Positions 1-8,274 are shown, numbered from the stretch's first letter. The stretch: DNA of 23,163 nt from DASQFQ01 sp038238015 (GCA_038238015.1 JBBRYA010000057.1:1-23163), one strand, 5' to 3'. The notes: generated by a model from the sequence alone, not told the origin. Translations and numbers: made by a program.

Positions 1-148
1 AGCGGGTGATCGTCGCGCGTCCCGCCGCGCTGCGAACGACGACCGTGCTGCGGCCGATCGACACGTCGGCGCGGCCGGCGCTCGGGAAGGCCGCGAGCGC
101 GGCGACGCTCGCCAGCGCGATCACCAATCGCCGCCACGCTCCTCCCAT
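1..148 (-). CDS. secreted protein, N-terminal fragment (cut by window edge)
   Basis: Forty-nine codons of a minus-strand gene whose remainder lies outside the window. The ATG at 148 opens MGGAWRRLVIALASVAALAA, a good signal peptide: two Arg, then a hydrophobic core ending near PSAGRA, with cleavage probably before ADVS. The mature part begins DVSIGRSTVVVRSAAG, which looks like a beta-strand-rich secreted domain. A TAGGGT hexamer lies 6 nt before the ATG (160-155), the same arrangement seen in front of several other genes here, and this supports the start. A TTG seven codons in, preceded by GGAGGA, is an alternative start. The gene is divergent from dxr with 57 bp between starts. Function cannot be told from this fragment; a secreted hydrolase would be a guess. 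Confidence 0.6.
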   Translation of the reverse strand, partial: MGGAWRRLVIALASVAALAAFPSAGRADVSIGRSTVVVRSAAGRATITR

Positions 149-154
149 GGCCGG

Positions 155-160
155 ACCCTA
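155..160 (-). promoter_or_regulatory. -10 hexamer TAGGGT, probable leaderless promoter
   Basis: TAGGGT on the minus strand, 6 nt before the ATG at 148. There is no Shine-Dalgarno sequence between them and no convincing -35 element. The spacing would place +1 at or very near the start codon. Confidence 0.4.
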
Positions 161-190
161 CAGCCCTTAGGTGGCGCTGATGCCCGTACC

Positions 191-196
191 TACACT
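191..196 (+). promoter_or_regulatory. -10 hexamer TACACT of dxr, probable leaderless promoter
   Basis: TACACT lies 9 nt before the dxr ATG, with no Shine-Dalgarno sequence between. A weak -35 candidate, TTAGGT at 167-172, gives an 18-nt spacer. Confidence 0.45.
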
Positions 197-205
197 GGTC
201 GGCCC

Positions 206-1360
206 ATGCGCCGCCTGCTCATCCTCGGCTCGACGGGCTCCATCGGGACCCAGGCCCTCGACATCGTCTCGCGCTCGGCCGAGCTAGAGCTCGTCGGGCT
301 GTCGGCGCAGGGCTCCTGGCGCGAGCTCGTCGAGCAGGCCCGCGCGCACGGAGTGCGGCGCGTCGCGCTGTCCGACGCCGACGCGGCCGCGCTGGCGGGC
401 GAGGCGTGGACCGACGGCGAGGTGCTTGCCGGCGCCGAGGGCCTGGTCCGCCTGGTCACCGACTCCGGCGCCGATCTCGTCCTCAACGGACTGACCGGGT
501 CGGCGGGTCTGGGGCCGACGGTCGCCACGCTCGGCGAGGGCATCGACCTCGCGCTGGCCAACAAGGAGTCGCTGGTGGTCGGCGGCGAGCTAGTCACCCA
601 GCTCGCCGAGGGCCCCGGCGCGCAGATCATCCCCGTCGACTCCGAGCACTCGGCGCTGCACCAGCTGGTGGGAGGCGAGCCGGCGGGGACCATCGACCGG
701 CTGGTGATCACCGCCTCGGGCGGGCCGTTCCGCGGCCGCGCGCGCGCCGAGCTCGAGGGGGTCAGCGTGCAGGACGCGCTGCGCCACCCGACGTGGGCGA
801 TGGGCGGCAAGATCACGATCGACTCGGCGACGCTGATGAACAAGGGCCTGGAGGTCATCGAGGCCCACCACCTGTTCGGGACGCCCTACGACCGCATCCA
901 GGTCGTCGTGCACCCGCAGTCGATCGTGCACGGCCTCGTGAACCTCTGCGACGGTGCCACGCTCGCCCACCTCGGCCACCCCGACATGCGCGTGCCGATC
1001 GCCTACGCGCTGCACCTGCCCGAGCGCGTCGAGGTGCCCGTCCCGGCGCTCGACCTCGCCCAGGTGGGCTCGCTGACCTTCGAGGAGCCCGACACCGACG
1101 CGTTCCCCTGCCTTGCGCTCTCCGGTGCCGCCGCGCGCGCCGGCGGCACCGCGCCGTGCGTGCTCAACGCGGCCAACGAGGTCGCCGTGCACGCGTTCAT
1201 GGGGGAGCGCCTGGGCTTCATGGGGATTCCGGCCGTCATCGAGGGCACGCTCGAGCGCCTGCCCGCGCAGCCGGTGCACTCCTTCGACGCGCTCTACGAC
1301 GCCGACGCCGAGGCGCGGCGCATCGCCGGCGAGCTCGTCGCGCGCGAGGCGCTGGCATGA
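206..1360 (+). CDS. dxr: 1-deoxy-D-xylulose-5-phosphate reductoisomerase
   Basis: Cytosolic enzyme of the MEP isoprenoid pathway: it rearranges and reduces 1-deoxy-D-xylulose 5-phosphate to 2-C-methyl-D-erythritol 4-phosphate with NADPH and a divalent metal. The 384-residue length is normal for the family. Visible signatures are the N-terminal dinucleotide-binding loop GSTGSIG (residues 8-14), ANKES (118-122), the metal ligands D145 and E147 in PVDSEHSALHQ, E216 in MNKGLE, the active-site loop RHPTW near 193-197, and HPQSIVHG. The start at 206 puts the Rossmann strand immediately at the N terminus, as in homologues. The stop overlaps the rseP start (ATGA), as in Mycobacterium, where dxr precedes the Rip1 protease gene. 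Transcription is probably leaderless from TACACT at 191. Confidence 0.97.
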   Translation: MRRLLILGSTGSIGTQALDIVSRSAELELVGLSAQGSWRELVEQARAHGVRRVALSDADAAALAGEAWTDGEVLAGAEGLVRLVTDSGADLVLNGLTGSAGLGPTVATLGEGIDLALANKESLVVGGELVTQLAEGPGAQIIPVDSEHSALHQLVGGEPAGTIDRLVITASGGPFRGRARAELEGVSVQDALRHPTWAMGGKITIDSATLMNKGLEVIEAHHLFGTPYDRIQVVVHPQSIVHGLVNLCDGATLAHLGHPDMRVPIAYALHLPERVEVPVPALDLAQVGSLTFEEPDTDAFPCLALSGAAARAGGTAPCVLNAANEVAVHAFMGERLGFMGIPAVIEGTLERLPAQPVHSFDALYDADAEARRIAGELVAREALA

Positions 1361-2430
1361 GCTGGTTCCTGGCCTTCGCCGGCTTCGCGGCGCTGATCAT
1401 CCTCCACGAGCTCGGGCACTTCACCGCGGCGAAGGCGGTCGGGATGCGCGTAGAGCGCTTCTCGCTGTTCTTCGGGCGCACGCCACTGCGCTTCCGGCGC
1501 GGCGAGACCGAGTACGGCATCGGCTGGCTGCCGCTGGGCGGCTTCGTGAAGATCTCCGGGATGAACCCGCACGAGGAGATCCCGCCCGAGGCGGCCGCGC
1601 GGGCGTACTTCCGCCAGCCCGTGTGGAAGCGCATCGTGGTGATCTCCGCCGGTCCCGCGGTCAACCTCGTGCTCGCCTTCGTGATCCTGTGGATCGTGTT
1701 CTGGGCCAACGGGCTGCTCGAGCCGACGAAGAAGATCGAGCGCCCAGAGCGCGGGCTGCCCGCGGCCGGCGCGCTCCTGGCCGGGGACGAGCTGGTGTCG
1801 GTGGACGGCAAGACCGGCGGCCCGGAGGTGCTCGCCGCGCAGATCTCCACGCACCGCTGTGCGGGGGCGCAGGTCAACCACTGCCGGGCGACCGAGCCCG
1901 CGCAGGTGGTCGTCCGCCGCAACGGCGCCCAGAAGCGTTTCACGCTTTATCCCGTCTACGACGCGCTCAACAAGCGCCCGCGCCTGGGCTTCGCGTTCCA
2001 GCAGATCGAGCACCCGATCGGGCCGGTCGACGCGGCCGGTCGCAGCCTCAGCCAGAACTGGCTGTTCGCGCGCGGGACGGTCACGACCGTCGCCCAGATC
2101 TTCAAGGCCGAGAAGCGCAAGCAGATCTCCGGCGTGGTGGGGACCTACGAGGTGACGCGCAAGAGCATCGAGCTCTCGACCACCCGCGCGTTCTTCCTGC
2201 TCGCGGTGATCTCGCTGTCGCTGGGGGTGATCAACCTGTTCCCGTTCCTGCCGCTCGACGGCGGGCACATCTTCTGGGCGGTGGCCGAGAAGGTCCGCGG
2301 CCGCGCGATCCCGGTCATCGTGATGGAGCGGGCGGGCCTGGTCGGCTTCGCGCTCGTGCTCGCGCTGTTCTTCATCGGCTTCACCAACGACATCGGGCGG
2401 CTGACGGGCGAGGGCTTCCAGGTCAGATAA
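1357..2430 (+). CDS. rseP: site-2 (M50) intramembrane zinc metalloprotease, RseP/Rip1 type
   Basis: Membrane-embedded protease that cuts transmembrane substrates such as anti-sigma factors after a first cleavage. The 357-residue protein starts with a hydrophobic helix carrying the zinc motif HELGH (residues 17-21). The GGFVKISG loop follows, then a second helix near residues 92-112. A PDZ-like extracytoplasmic region spans roughly 125-215. The C-terminal membrane part holds the third zinc ligand in PFLPLDGGH (D301) and ends in a last helix. The PDZ region contains two cysteines eight residues apart (C168, C176), which could form a disulfide outside the cell. The ATG overlaps the dxr stop by 4 nt, so translation is probably coupled. 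No neighbouring anti-sigma substrate is evident apart from the distant RsiG-like gene at 21877, which is soluble. Confidence 0.95.
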   Translation: MSWFLAFAGFAALIILHELGHFTAAKAVGMRVERFSLFFGRTPLRFRRGETEYGIGWLPLGGFVKISGMNPHEEIPPEAAARAYFRQPVWKRIVVISAGPAVNLVLAFVILWIVFWANGLLEPTKKIERPERGLPAAGALLAGDELVSVDGKTGGPEVLAAQISTHRCAGAQVNHCRATEPAQVVVRRNGAQKRFTLYPVYDALNKRPRLGFAFQQIEHPIGPVDAAGRSLSQNWLFARGTVTTVAQIFKAEKRKQISGVVGTYEVTRKSIELSTTRAFFLLAVISLSLGVINLFPFLPLDGGHIFWAVAEKVRGRAIPVIVMERAGLVGFALVLALFFIGFTNDIGRLTGEGFQVR

Positions 2431-2437
2431 CGCACCC

Positions 2438-2467
2438 TTGATCGCGCTGACTGATCCTGTATAGGGT
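2438..2467 (+). promoter_or_regulatory. sigma70-type promoter of the beta-helix protein gene
   Basis: TTGATC at 2438-2443 and TATAGG at 2460-2465, with a 16-nt spacer (or TAGGGT at 2462-2467 with 18 nt), form the best promoter in the window. It lies in the 44-nt gap after rseP. The ATG at 2475 is 7 nt past TAGGGT and has no Shine-Dalgarno sequence, so the mRNA is probably leaderless or nearly so. Confidence 0.6.
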
Positions 2468-2474
2468 CGGCCGC

Positions 2475-5003
2475 ATGCGCACAATGAAATGGATTTCAGG
2501 CCTCGCACTCATCGTCGTACTGGGCATCGCGGCGCCCCCTGCATCGGCCGCGAGCATGGACGCAACCTGCGACACCTTCCAGGACGCGCTCGACCAGGCC
2601 AGCTCCGGTAACGTCATCACGCTCACCGAGGACTGCACGTACACCGGCGACGACAACTTCACGATGCCGTTCAAGCTGCCGAGCAACGACGGCAGTGCCC
2701 CGATCACGGTCCAGGGCGACGTCGGCGGCGGCGCTCCCGCCACGCTCGACGGCGACGACAGCGTGCAGCTCATGCTCGGTGACGACACCGGCAACCTGAT
2801 CATCCGCAACCTGACCTTCTCCAACGGCTGCGCCTCCGGCGACTGCCAGGACGACGGCTACGACGGCGGCGCCATCGGCGTCACCGGCGCCAGCCCAGTG
2901 ACCATCGGCGACCACGCGAGCTTCTACGGCAACTACGCCGACGGCAACGGCGGGGCGGTGTACGTCAGGAACACCGACCCGGACCACCCCGTCACGGTGG
3001 TCGACAGCGTCTTCGGCAGTTCGACGAAGGGCCAGGGCAACCAGGCTCCCAACGGCAGCGGTGGCGGCGTCTACATCAACTCGGCGGGTCCGATCGTGGT
3101 CGGCGACAAGGCGGGCGCCGAGCCGACGGGCAACGTCTTCGCCAACAACAGCGCCTCGGACTTCGGGGGCGGTCTTGCGATCGTGCAGAACGACGTCAAC
3201 CGCGCAGCGCGCGGTCTCAACACCGTCAATCAAGGGCCGATCACGGTCGAGGACTCCACGTTCACCAAGAACGTCGCGCAGAGTTCGAACGGAGGGGGCG
3301 GCGGCGTGTCGATCACCGACGCCGCGACCAACGGCGACGTGGCGCTGCGGCGCAACACGTTCGGAGCGGAGGACGCCGAAGGCGTCTTTGACGGCAACCG
3401 CGCGAACCAGGGCGGCGGCGCCGACGTCCAGGCGCAGAGCGTGCAGATCGAAGCCACGGCCAACCGCTTCTTCGGCAACACCGCGTCCCAATCCGGTGGC
3501 GGCCTGTCGCTGTTCAGTGCCGCCCGGCAGACCGTGGCGCAGAACGTGTTCCGCGCCAACACTGCGGACATCGAGGGCGGCGGCGCGCTGCTCGCCGCCT
3601 GCAGCGGGGCGGCGCTCGACTCCAACGTGTTCGACTCGAACGTGATCGACCTCGGCAACCTGGACAACATCGCCAAGTCGCGCGTGGCGATCGGCAGCCC
3701 GCAGTACGGCGCCGGGCTGAAGGCCGATCAGTCCGCGTGCTACCAGGGCCTCCAGGCCCTGGCCCGCGGCGACGGCGGGCCGCAGCTCGTGCAGACCGGC
3801 AATCGCTTCCGCAGCAACCAGATCACCGGCCAGAGCTTCGGCGACGAGGAGCGGGCGGGCGGCGGCGAGTACGTCCGGACGCTCACGGTGCGCTCGACCG
3901 ACGACCGCTTCGTCGGGAACGTGCTCGTGCCCTTCGGAGCGCCCAGCCGGGGTGCCGGTTATGCGCAGGACGGCAGCTCGCAGACGACGCTGCTCGACGC
4001 GCGCAACCTCGTGGCCGCCGGCAACCGCATCGAGGAGCCGCCATCCAACGACGTGCGAGGCGGCGACGGGACGCCCAGCGGCCGCGGCGGTGGCCTCGCT
4101 GTGCTCGGCCAGAGCTCGACGTTCCGCATCACCGACTCGACGATCGAGGGCAACGTCGCGGCCGAGGGATCGGGCATCGCCGGCCAGAACACCTACCCGC
4201 CTGAGACTGCGTCGAGGAGCGCGACCCACACCGACTCGCTCGTGTTGCACAACTCGATCGTGTTCCACAACACGGGCCACGAGTCGCGCGACATCGACGG
4301 CTTCGCGGGCGACGGGGAGGTAGATGGCTTCCCCAACCGCGACGTCCGGTTCAGCGACGTGTGCGTCGACAAGCTGCCGCACGCCGACGGCGACGGCAGC
4401 GACCCGAACTCGAACATCTGCGAGGACCCGCTGCTGACGGGCCCCGTGGGCGACGAGAACGTGGACCAGACGCGGGAGAGCCCGACGCTCGACATCGGCG
4501 CGAACGGGCTGGTCGACGGCGACCTCGCCAACGACTACGCGGGCGACGCGCGGATTCAGGACGCCGACAACAACGGCACGGCGACGGTCGACATGGGCGC
4601 GGACGAGTTCCCCGCACCGAAGGTGGAGCCGACGCCGAGCCCGACGCCGACGCCGACTCCCACTGCGACTCCGACGGCGACACCGGCCGCGACGCCCGCG
4701 CCGCAGGGCGCCGTGCTGGGCGCCACGCAGCGCTCCTGCGTCTCGCGGCGCGCGTTCTCGATCCACATCCGGGTGCCCCACGGCAAGCAGGCGCGGACAG
4801 CGACGGTGTTCGTCAACAACAAGAAGGTGCGCGTGGTTCGCGCCGCGCGGCTGAAGGCGCCGGTGATCCTGCGCGGCCTGCCGAAGGGCAGGTTCAGCGT
4901 CAAGATCATCCTGCGGCTTACGAACGGCAAGCGCGTCACCGGCGTCCGCCGGTACCACACGTGCGTGCCCAAGCTGCCCGACAACGGCCCGCCGCCGGTC
5001 TGA
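2475..5003 (+). CDS. secreted right-handed beta-helix (Pmp/pectate-lyase-fold) surface protein
   Basis: An 842-residue secreted protein. MRTMKWISGLALIVVLGIAA followed by PPASAAS is a signal peptide. From about residue 30 to 700 the sequence is built of irregular Asn/Gly/Asp-rich rungs (for example GNYADGNGGAVYV, NNSASDFGGGLAI, GNTASQSGGGLSL). This is the pattern of parallel beta-helix proteins related to the polymorphic outer-membrane / CSLREA-type family. A Pro-Thr linker (about 717-741) leads to a C-terminal module of about 100 residues with paired cysteines (CVSRRAF near its start, YHTC near its end) and many Lys/Arg. No LPXTG-type anchor or transmembrane tail is visible, so it may bind the wall through the basic module. 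No catalytic triad could be picked out, so adhesion or polysaccharide binding is as likely as an enzyme role. It has its own promoter and lies 1 nt before the lysyl-oxidase-like gene. Confidence 0.85.
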   Translation: MRTMKWISGLALIVVLGIAAPPASAASMDATCDTFQDALDQASSGNVITLTEDCTYTGDDNFTMPFKLPSNDGSAPITVQGDVGGGAPATLDGDDSVQLMLGDDTGNLIIRNLTFSNGCASGDCQDDGYDGGAIGVTGASPVTIGDHASFYGNYADGNGGAVYVRNTDPDHPVTVVDSVFGSSTKGQGNQAPNGSGGGVYINSAGPIVVGDKAGAEPTGNVFANNSASDFGGGLAIVQNDVNRAARGLNTVNQGPITVEDSTFTKNVAQSSNGGGGGVSITDAATNGDVALRRNTFGAEDAEGVFDGNRANQGGGADVQAQSVQIEATANRFFGNTASQSGGGLSLFSAARQTVAQNVFRANTADIEGGGALLAACSGAALDSNVFDSNVIDLGNLDNIAKSRVAIGSPQYGAGLKADQSACYQGLQALARGDGGPQLVQTGNRFRSNQITGQSFGDEERAGGGEYVRTLTVRSTDDRFVGNVLVPFGAPSRGAGYAQDGSSQTTLLDARNLVAAGNRIEEPPSNDVRGGDGTPSGRGGGLAVLGQSSTFRITDSTIEGNVAAEGSGIAGQNTYPPETASRSATHTDSLVLHNSIVFHNTGHESRDIDGFAGDGEVDGFPNRDVRFSDVCVDKLPHADGDGSDPNSNICEDPLLTGPVGDENVDQTRESPTLDIGANGLVDGDLANDYAGDARIQDADNNGTATVDMGADEFPAPKVEPTPSPTPTPTPTATPTATPAATPAPQGAVLGATQRSCVSRRAFSIHIRVPHGKQARTATVFVNNKKVRVVRAARLKAPVILRGLPKGRFSVKIILRLTNGKRVTGVRRYHTCVPKLPDNGPPPV
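4627..4704 (+). repeat. Pro-Thr linker repeat within the beta-helix protein
   Basis: Degenerate 6-nt repeats (mostly CCGACG/ACTCCC-like) encode alternating Pro-Thr with some Ala. This is a flexible spacer between the beta-helix and the basic C-terminal module. Confidence 0.7.
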
Positions 5004-5004
5004 G

Positions 5005-6456
5005 TTGGGGCGCGCGGCCGCGAGTCGCTCGCTCGGTGCGGTCCTCGCGGTCGCGGCGCTCGCCGCGACCGCGCCGTCCGTGCGGGCGGCAGGCGAGCCC
5101 GACCTCGTCATCCGGCTGCCCGACCGGCCCTACGCGGGCCAGGTCGCGCCGGTGTTCGTCGACGCCTATGAGCAGCCCGGACGCCTGCTCTACCGCTTCG
5201 ACTCCGTGATCGCCAACCAGGGCGGGACGCTCGACCTCTTCCGCGATCCCGGCGACGGGCGCGCACGCCAGGCGCTCTGGCCAGGCGGGTCCCCAACCGC
5301 CCCGCCGCGGCCCGATCAGGTTCCCAGCGGTACGGGCGTGAGCGTCATCGACCTGCCGCCCGGCACGAGCGGGTTCAGCTACGTGCACGAGACGACCCAC
5401 GAGCACTGGCACTTCTCCTCGGCCGCGAGCTACGCGCTGCTGCCCACCTCGGGCCCGGCCCTGCCGGCGAAGAAGGTGGGCTTCTGCCTCTTCGACAGCT
5501 TCGGTCCGTCGACGTGGTTCGGCTACAGCGTGTTCGGCGGCGCGGGGGAGACCTGGTGCGGGTTCGACGCGCCAGATCAGGCGGTCGTGCGCATGGGCCT
5601 CTCTCCGGGAGCCGCCGACCGCTACACCGCCCAGACGCAGAACCAGTGGGTGGACATCACGGACATGGCGCCCGGGCCCGCCGTGCTGCACGGGCAGGCC
5701 AACCCGCTGAACAGCATGCTCGAGAGCGACGGCGCGAACAACCTCACCGACTCGCCGCGTGAGATTCCCGGCGTTCGCTCGGCGCCGATGGCGGCCGCCA
5801 CGGACGCCGGCGCCCCGCTGGCGCTGGGGCTCTCGGGTGAGGTCGTCGCGCCCGAGGTGCCGGCGCGCCGCAACGGCGCCTGCGGGCCGAGCGCGACCTC
5901 GACCGCCTGCTACGTGTTCGCCTCCGCGCCGGGGCCGCTGACCTTCAGGCTCGTCACCCCGCCCGAGCACGGGACGGTGAGCCTGGCGCCGGCGAGCGGG
6001 CTGACCGCGAGCGCCACGTACGCGCCGGCCGCCGGCTTCGCGGGCGAGGACAGCTTCGCCTACACGGCCACCGACGCGCGTGGGCTGACCTCGGCGCCGG
6101 CGGCCGTCCGAGTGGCCGTCGCGCCACCGGCGAGCCCGCCCGGCCGGGCGACCGTCCCGGCGAGCGCCGCGACCCCGCGCGGGGTCCCCGGCGAGGCGAC
6201 TCTGCGCGGGCTGCGGGCGGTCCGTCATCGCGGGCGCTGGCGAGTGGTCATGACGTCCTCCGGCGCCGCGCAGCTCGCGGGCCGGCTCGAGCGGCGCCCG
6301 GGAGCGAGGCTGGTGGTGCGGCGGCTGCACACACGCCGCGTGGCGACCGGCCCGGTGCGCGTCGCGGTCGGGCGGCTGCGGCCGGGGCGCTACCTGGTGC
6401 GCCTCTACCTCGACGGGCGCCCGGCCGGCGTGGCGTCGTTCACCGAGCGGCGGTAG
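5005..6456 (+). CDS. secreted lysyl-oxidase-like copper protein with bacterial Ig domain
   Basis: A 483-residue secreted protein. The TTG start at 5005, 1 nt after the upstream stop, gives an Arg-containing n-region and an Ala/Val-rich core ending near VRAAG, a normal signal peptide; no ATG or GTG does so. Residues 32-255 resemble the lysyl oxidase family: a copper-type histidine cluster HETTHEHWHF (H132, H134, H136), later conserved Cys/Trp stretches (FCLFDS, TWCGFD) and a QWVDITDM...NP...LESDGANN block. In this family, copper and a tyrosine-derived quinone oxidise lysine side chains to aldehydes; whether this member is active is not shown. Residues about 310-370 form a Big-type tandem Ig domain (HGTVSL...YAPAAGFAGEDSFAYTATD). 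The last ~85 residues are an Arg-rich beta module. It is probably cotranslated with the beta-helix protein. Confidence 0.8.
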   Translation: MGRAAASRSLGAVLAVAALAATAPSVRAAGEPDLVIRLPDRPYAGQVAPVFVDAYEQPGRLLYRFDSVIANQGGTLDLFRDPGDGRARQALWPGGSPTAPPRPDQVPSGTGVSVIDLPPGTSGFSYVHETTHEHWHFSSAASYALLPTSGPALPAKKVGFCLFDSFGPSTWFGYSVFGGAGETWCGFDAPDQAVVRMGLSPGAADRYTAQTQNQWVDITDMAPGPAVLHGQANPLNSMLESDGANNLTDSPREIPGVRSAPMAAATDAGAPLALGLSGEVVAPEVPARRNGACGPSATSTACYVFASAPGPLTFRLVTPPEHGTVSLAPASGLTASATYAPAAGFAGEDSFAYTATDARGLTSAPAAVRVAVAPPASPPGRATVPASAATPRGVPGEATLRGLRAVRHRGRWRVVMTSSGAAQLAGRLERRPGARLVVRRLHTRRVATGPVRVAVGRLRPGRYLVRLYLDGRPAGVASFTERR

Positions 6457-6459
6457 CGT
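6454..6459 (+). promoter_or_regulatory. -10 hexamer TAGCGT of the acyl-CoA synthetase gene
   Basis: TAGCGT starts with the TAG stop codon of the lysyl-oxidase-like gene and lies 6 nt before the ATG at 6466. There is no Shine-Dalgarno sequence. The -35 candidate TGGCGT (6431-6436, 17-nt spacer) is weak. Confidence 0.4.
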
Positions 6460-6465
6460 CCTCGC

Positions 6466-8271
6466 ATGGCGAGCACCACGACGGTCCCGGCGAGCAGGCG
6501 GGCGCTGGGCGCGCGCTCGATGGCCGAGGCGTTCCGGATCACCGCGGAGGACTTCCCGGACCGCGTCGCCGTCCGCACGCTCGACGACTCCGTGTCGCTG
6601 ACCTGGGGCGGGCTGCGCGAGCGCGTCGACGCCCTCGCGGGCGGCCTGGCCGGCCTCGGCGTGCAGCGCGGCGACACGGTGGCGCTGATGCTGGCCAACC
6701 GACCCGAGTTCCACCTCGCGGACCTCGCGGTGATGACGCTCGGCGCCACGCCGTTCTCGATCTACGCGACCTCCGCGCCCGAGCAGATCGCCTACGTGGT
6801 CGGGGACGCCGCGGCCAAGGTGGCGATCGTCGAGGAGGCGTTCGCCGAGCCGTTCGCAGAGGCCCGCAAGGATCTGCCCGGCCTCGAGACCGTGATCGTG
6901 CTCGAGGGGACCGGGGGAGAGGGGACCGTCGCCTGGGAGGAGGTCGAGGGTGCAAACCCCGGCTTCGACGTCGAGAGCGCCTGGCGCGCCGTCGGCCCGG
7001 AGGACCTGCTCACGCTGATCTACACGTCGGGCACGACCGGACCGCCCAAGGGCGTCCAGCTCGTGCACCGCAACCTGCTGGCGGCGGTGCAGAGCATCGA
7101 GCAGATGGTCCAGTTCCCCGACGCCTCGCGGGTGATCTCCTGGCTGCCGGCCGCCCACATCGCCGAGCGGGCCGCCCACCACTACCTCCCGGTCGCCTAC
7201 GGGATGACGATCACCTGCTGCGAGGACCCGCGCCAGGTCGTCGCCTACCTGCCCCAGGTGCGCCCGAACTGGTTCTTCGCGGTGCCGCGGATCTGGGAGA
7301 AGCTCAAGGCGGGCCTGGAGGCGATGCTCGCCGGCCAGCCCGACGAGCAGCGCGAGCGCTTCGAGGCCGCGCTCGAGGCCGCGATCGGCAAGGTCGAGCT
7401 CGAGCAGGCCGGCGAGGAGGTCCCGGAGGAGCTCGCGGCCACCGTCGCCGACGCCGACGCGAAGCTGTTCGCCGGGCTGCGCGTCACGCTGGGGCTCGAC
7501 CAGGCCGAGGCGGTCAACGTCGGCGCGGCGCCGACGCCGCGCAACGTGCTCGTGTTCTTCCACGCGATCGGGATCGAGCTGGCGGAGCTGTGGGGGATGT
7601 CGGAGACCTGCGGCTCGGGCTGCTGCAACCCGCCCGGGAAAGTGCGGATCGGCACCGTCGGGCCGCCGGCGCCTGGGGTAGAGATAACCCTCGCTCAGGA
7701 TGGGGAGGTGCTCATGCGCTCCGACGTCGTGATGACCGGCTACCGCCACCTGCCCGAGCGGACCGCCGAGGCGCTGGACCAAGGCGGCTGGCTGCACACG
7801 GGCGACATCGGCGAGTTCGACGCCGAGGGCTACCTGCGGATCGTCGACCGCAAGAAGGAGCTGATCATCAGCGCGGCCGGCAAGAACATGTCGCCGGCCA
7901 ACATAGAGTCGACGCTGAAGGGCGCCTCGCCGCTGATCGGCCAGGCGTGCGTGATCGGCGACGGGCGCTCCTACAACACGGCCCTGATCGTGCTCGACTC
8001 AGACTTCGCGCCGGCCTGGGCGGCCAAGCACGGCCTGGAGGGCGCGTCGCTGGAGGCGCTGGCCGGCGAGCCGGCGATGCGCGAGGCGGTCCAGGCGGGG
8101 GTCGACGCCGCGAACGCCAGGCTGGCTCGCGTCGAGCAGATCAAGCGCTTCATGCTCGTCGAGGGCGACTGGGCGCCGGGCGGGGACGAGCTGACGCCGA
8201 CCATGAAGCTCAAGCGCCGCCCGATCGCCGAGAAGTACGCCGCTCAGATCGAGGCGCTCTACGCCTCGTAG
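6466..8271 (+). CDS. long-chain fatty acid-CoA ligase (AMP-forming), FadD15-like
   Basis: A 601-residue cytosolic or membrane-associated enzyme of the ANL adenylating superfamily. It activates a fatty acid with ATP to an acyl-adenylate and then to acyl-CoA. Signatures in order are: the P-loop-like motif IYTSGTTGPPKG (residues 185-196); SWLPAAHIAERA, typical of long-chain acyl-CoA synthetases; ELWGMSET (adenine-binding A5 motif); GWLHTGDIG with the ribose-binding Asp at 447; and the hinge and C-terminal stretch IVDRKKELIISAAGKNMSP. The length and the AAHIAER motif favour the bacterial FadD15 long-chain group over short-chain ligases. The gene sits between a secreted oxidase and ispG, where most relatives have ispG directly after rseP, so it looks inserted. 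It probably has a leaderless promoter overlapping the upstream stop codon. Confidence 0.93.
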   Translation: MASTTTVPASRRALGARSMAEAFRITAEDFPDRVAVRTLDDSVSLTWGGLRERVDALAGGLAGLGVQRGDTVALMLANRPEFHLADLAVMTLGATPFSIYATSAPEQIAYVVGDAAAKVAIVEEAFAEPFAEARKDLPGLETVIVLEGTGGEGTVAWEEVEGANPGFDVESAWRAVGPEDLLTLIYTSGTTGPPKGVQLVHRNLLAAVQSIEQMVQFPDASRVISWLPAAHIAERAAHHYLPVAYGMTITCCEDPRQVVAYLPQVRPNWFFAVPRIWEKLKAGLEAMLAGQPDEQRERFEAALEAAIGKVELEQAGEEVPEELAATVADADAKLFAGLRVTLGLDQAEAVNVGAAPTPRNVLVFFHAIGIELAELWGMSETCGSGCCNPPGKVRIGTVGPPAPGVEITLAQDGEVLMRSDVVMTGYRHLPERTAEALDQGGWLHTGDIGEFDAEGYLRIVDRKKELIISAAGKNMSPANIESTLKGASPLIGQACVIGDGRSYNTALIVLDSDFAPAWAAKHGLEGASLEALAGEPAMREAVQAGVDAANARLARVEQIKRFMLVEGDWAPGGDELTPTMKLKRRPIAEKYAAQIEALYAS

Positions 8272-8274
8272 ACT
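8269..8274 (+). promoter_or_regulatory. -10 hexamer TAGACT of ispG
   Basis: TAGACT begins with the TAG stop codon of the acyl-CoA synthetase gene and lies 6 nt before the ispG ATG. The gap is GGGGGC. No -35 element is evident. Confidence 0.45.

Noticed and set aside
3743..3762. Near-perfect palindrome (9-bp arms, 2-nt loop) inside the beta-helix gene
   Set aside because: Lies in well-supported coding sequence and arises from GGC/CAG codons for Gln-Gly-Leu-Gln-Ala-Leu; no regulatory context.
2496..5111. 871-codon open frame on the minus strand opposite the beta-helix gene
   Set aside because: GC-rich antisense artefact: composition is Arg/Ala/Val-rich without domains, while the plus-strand frame has a signal peptide, a promoter and a recognisable fold.
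4936..7797. 953-codon open frame on the minus strand
   Set aside because: Antisense to the lysyl-oxidase-like and acyl-CoA synthetase genes, both of which have clear family motifs; no motif in the antisense product.
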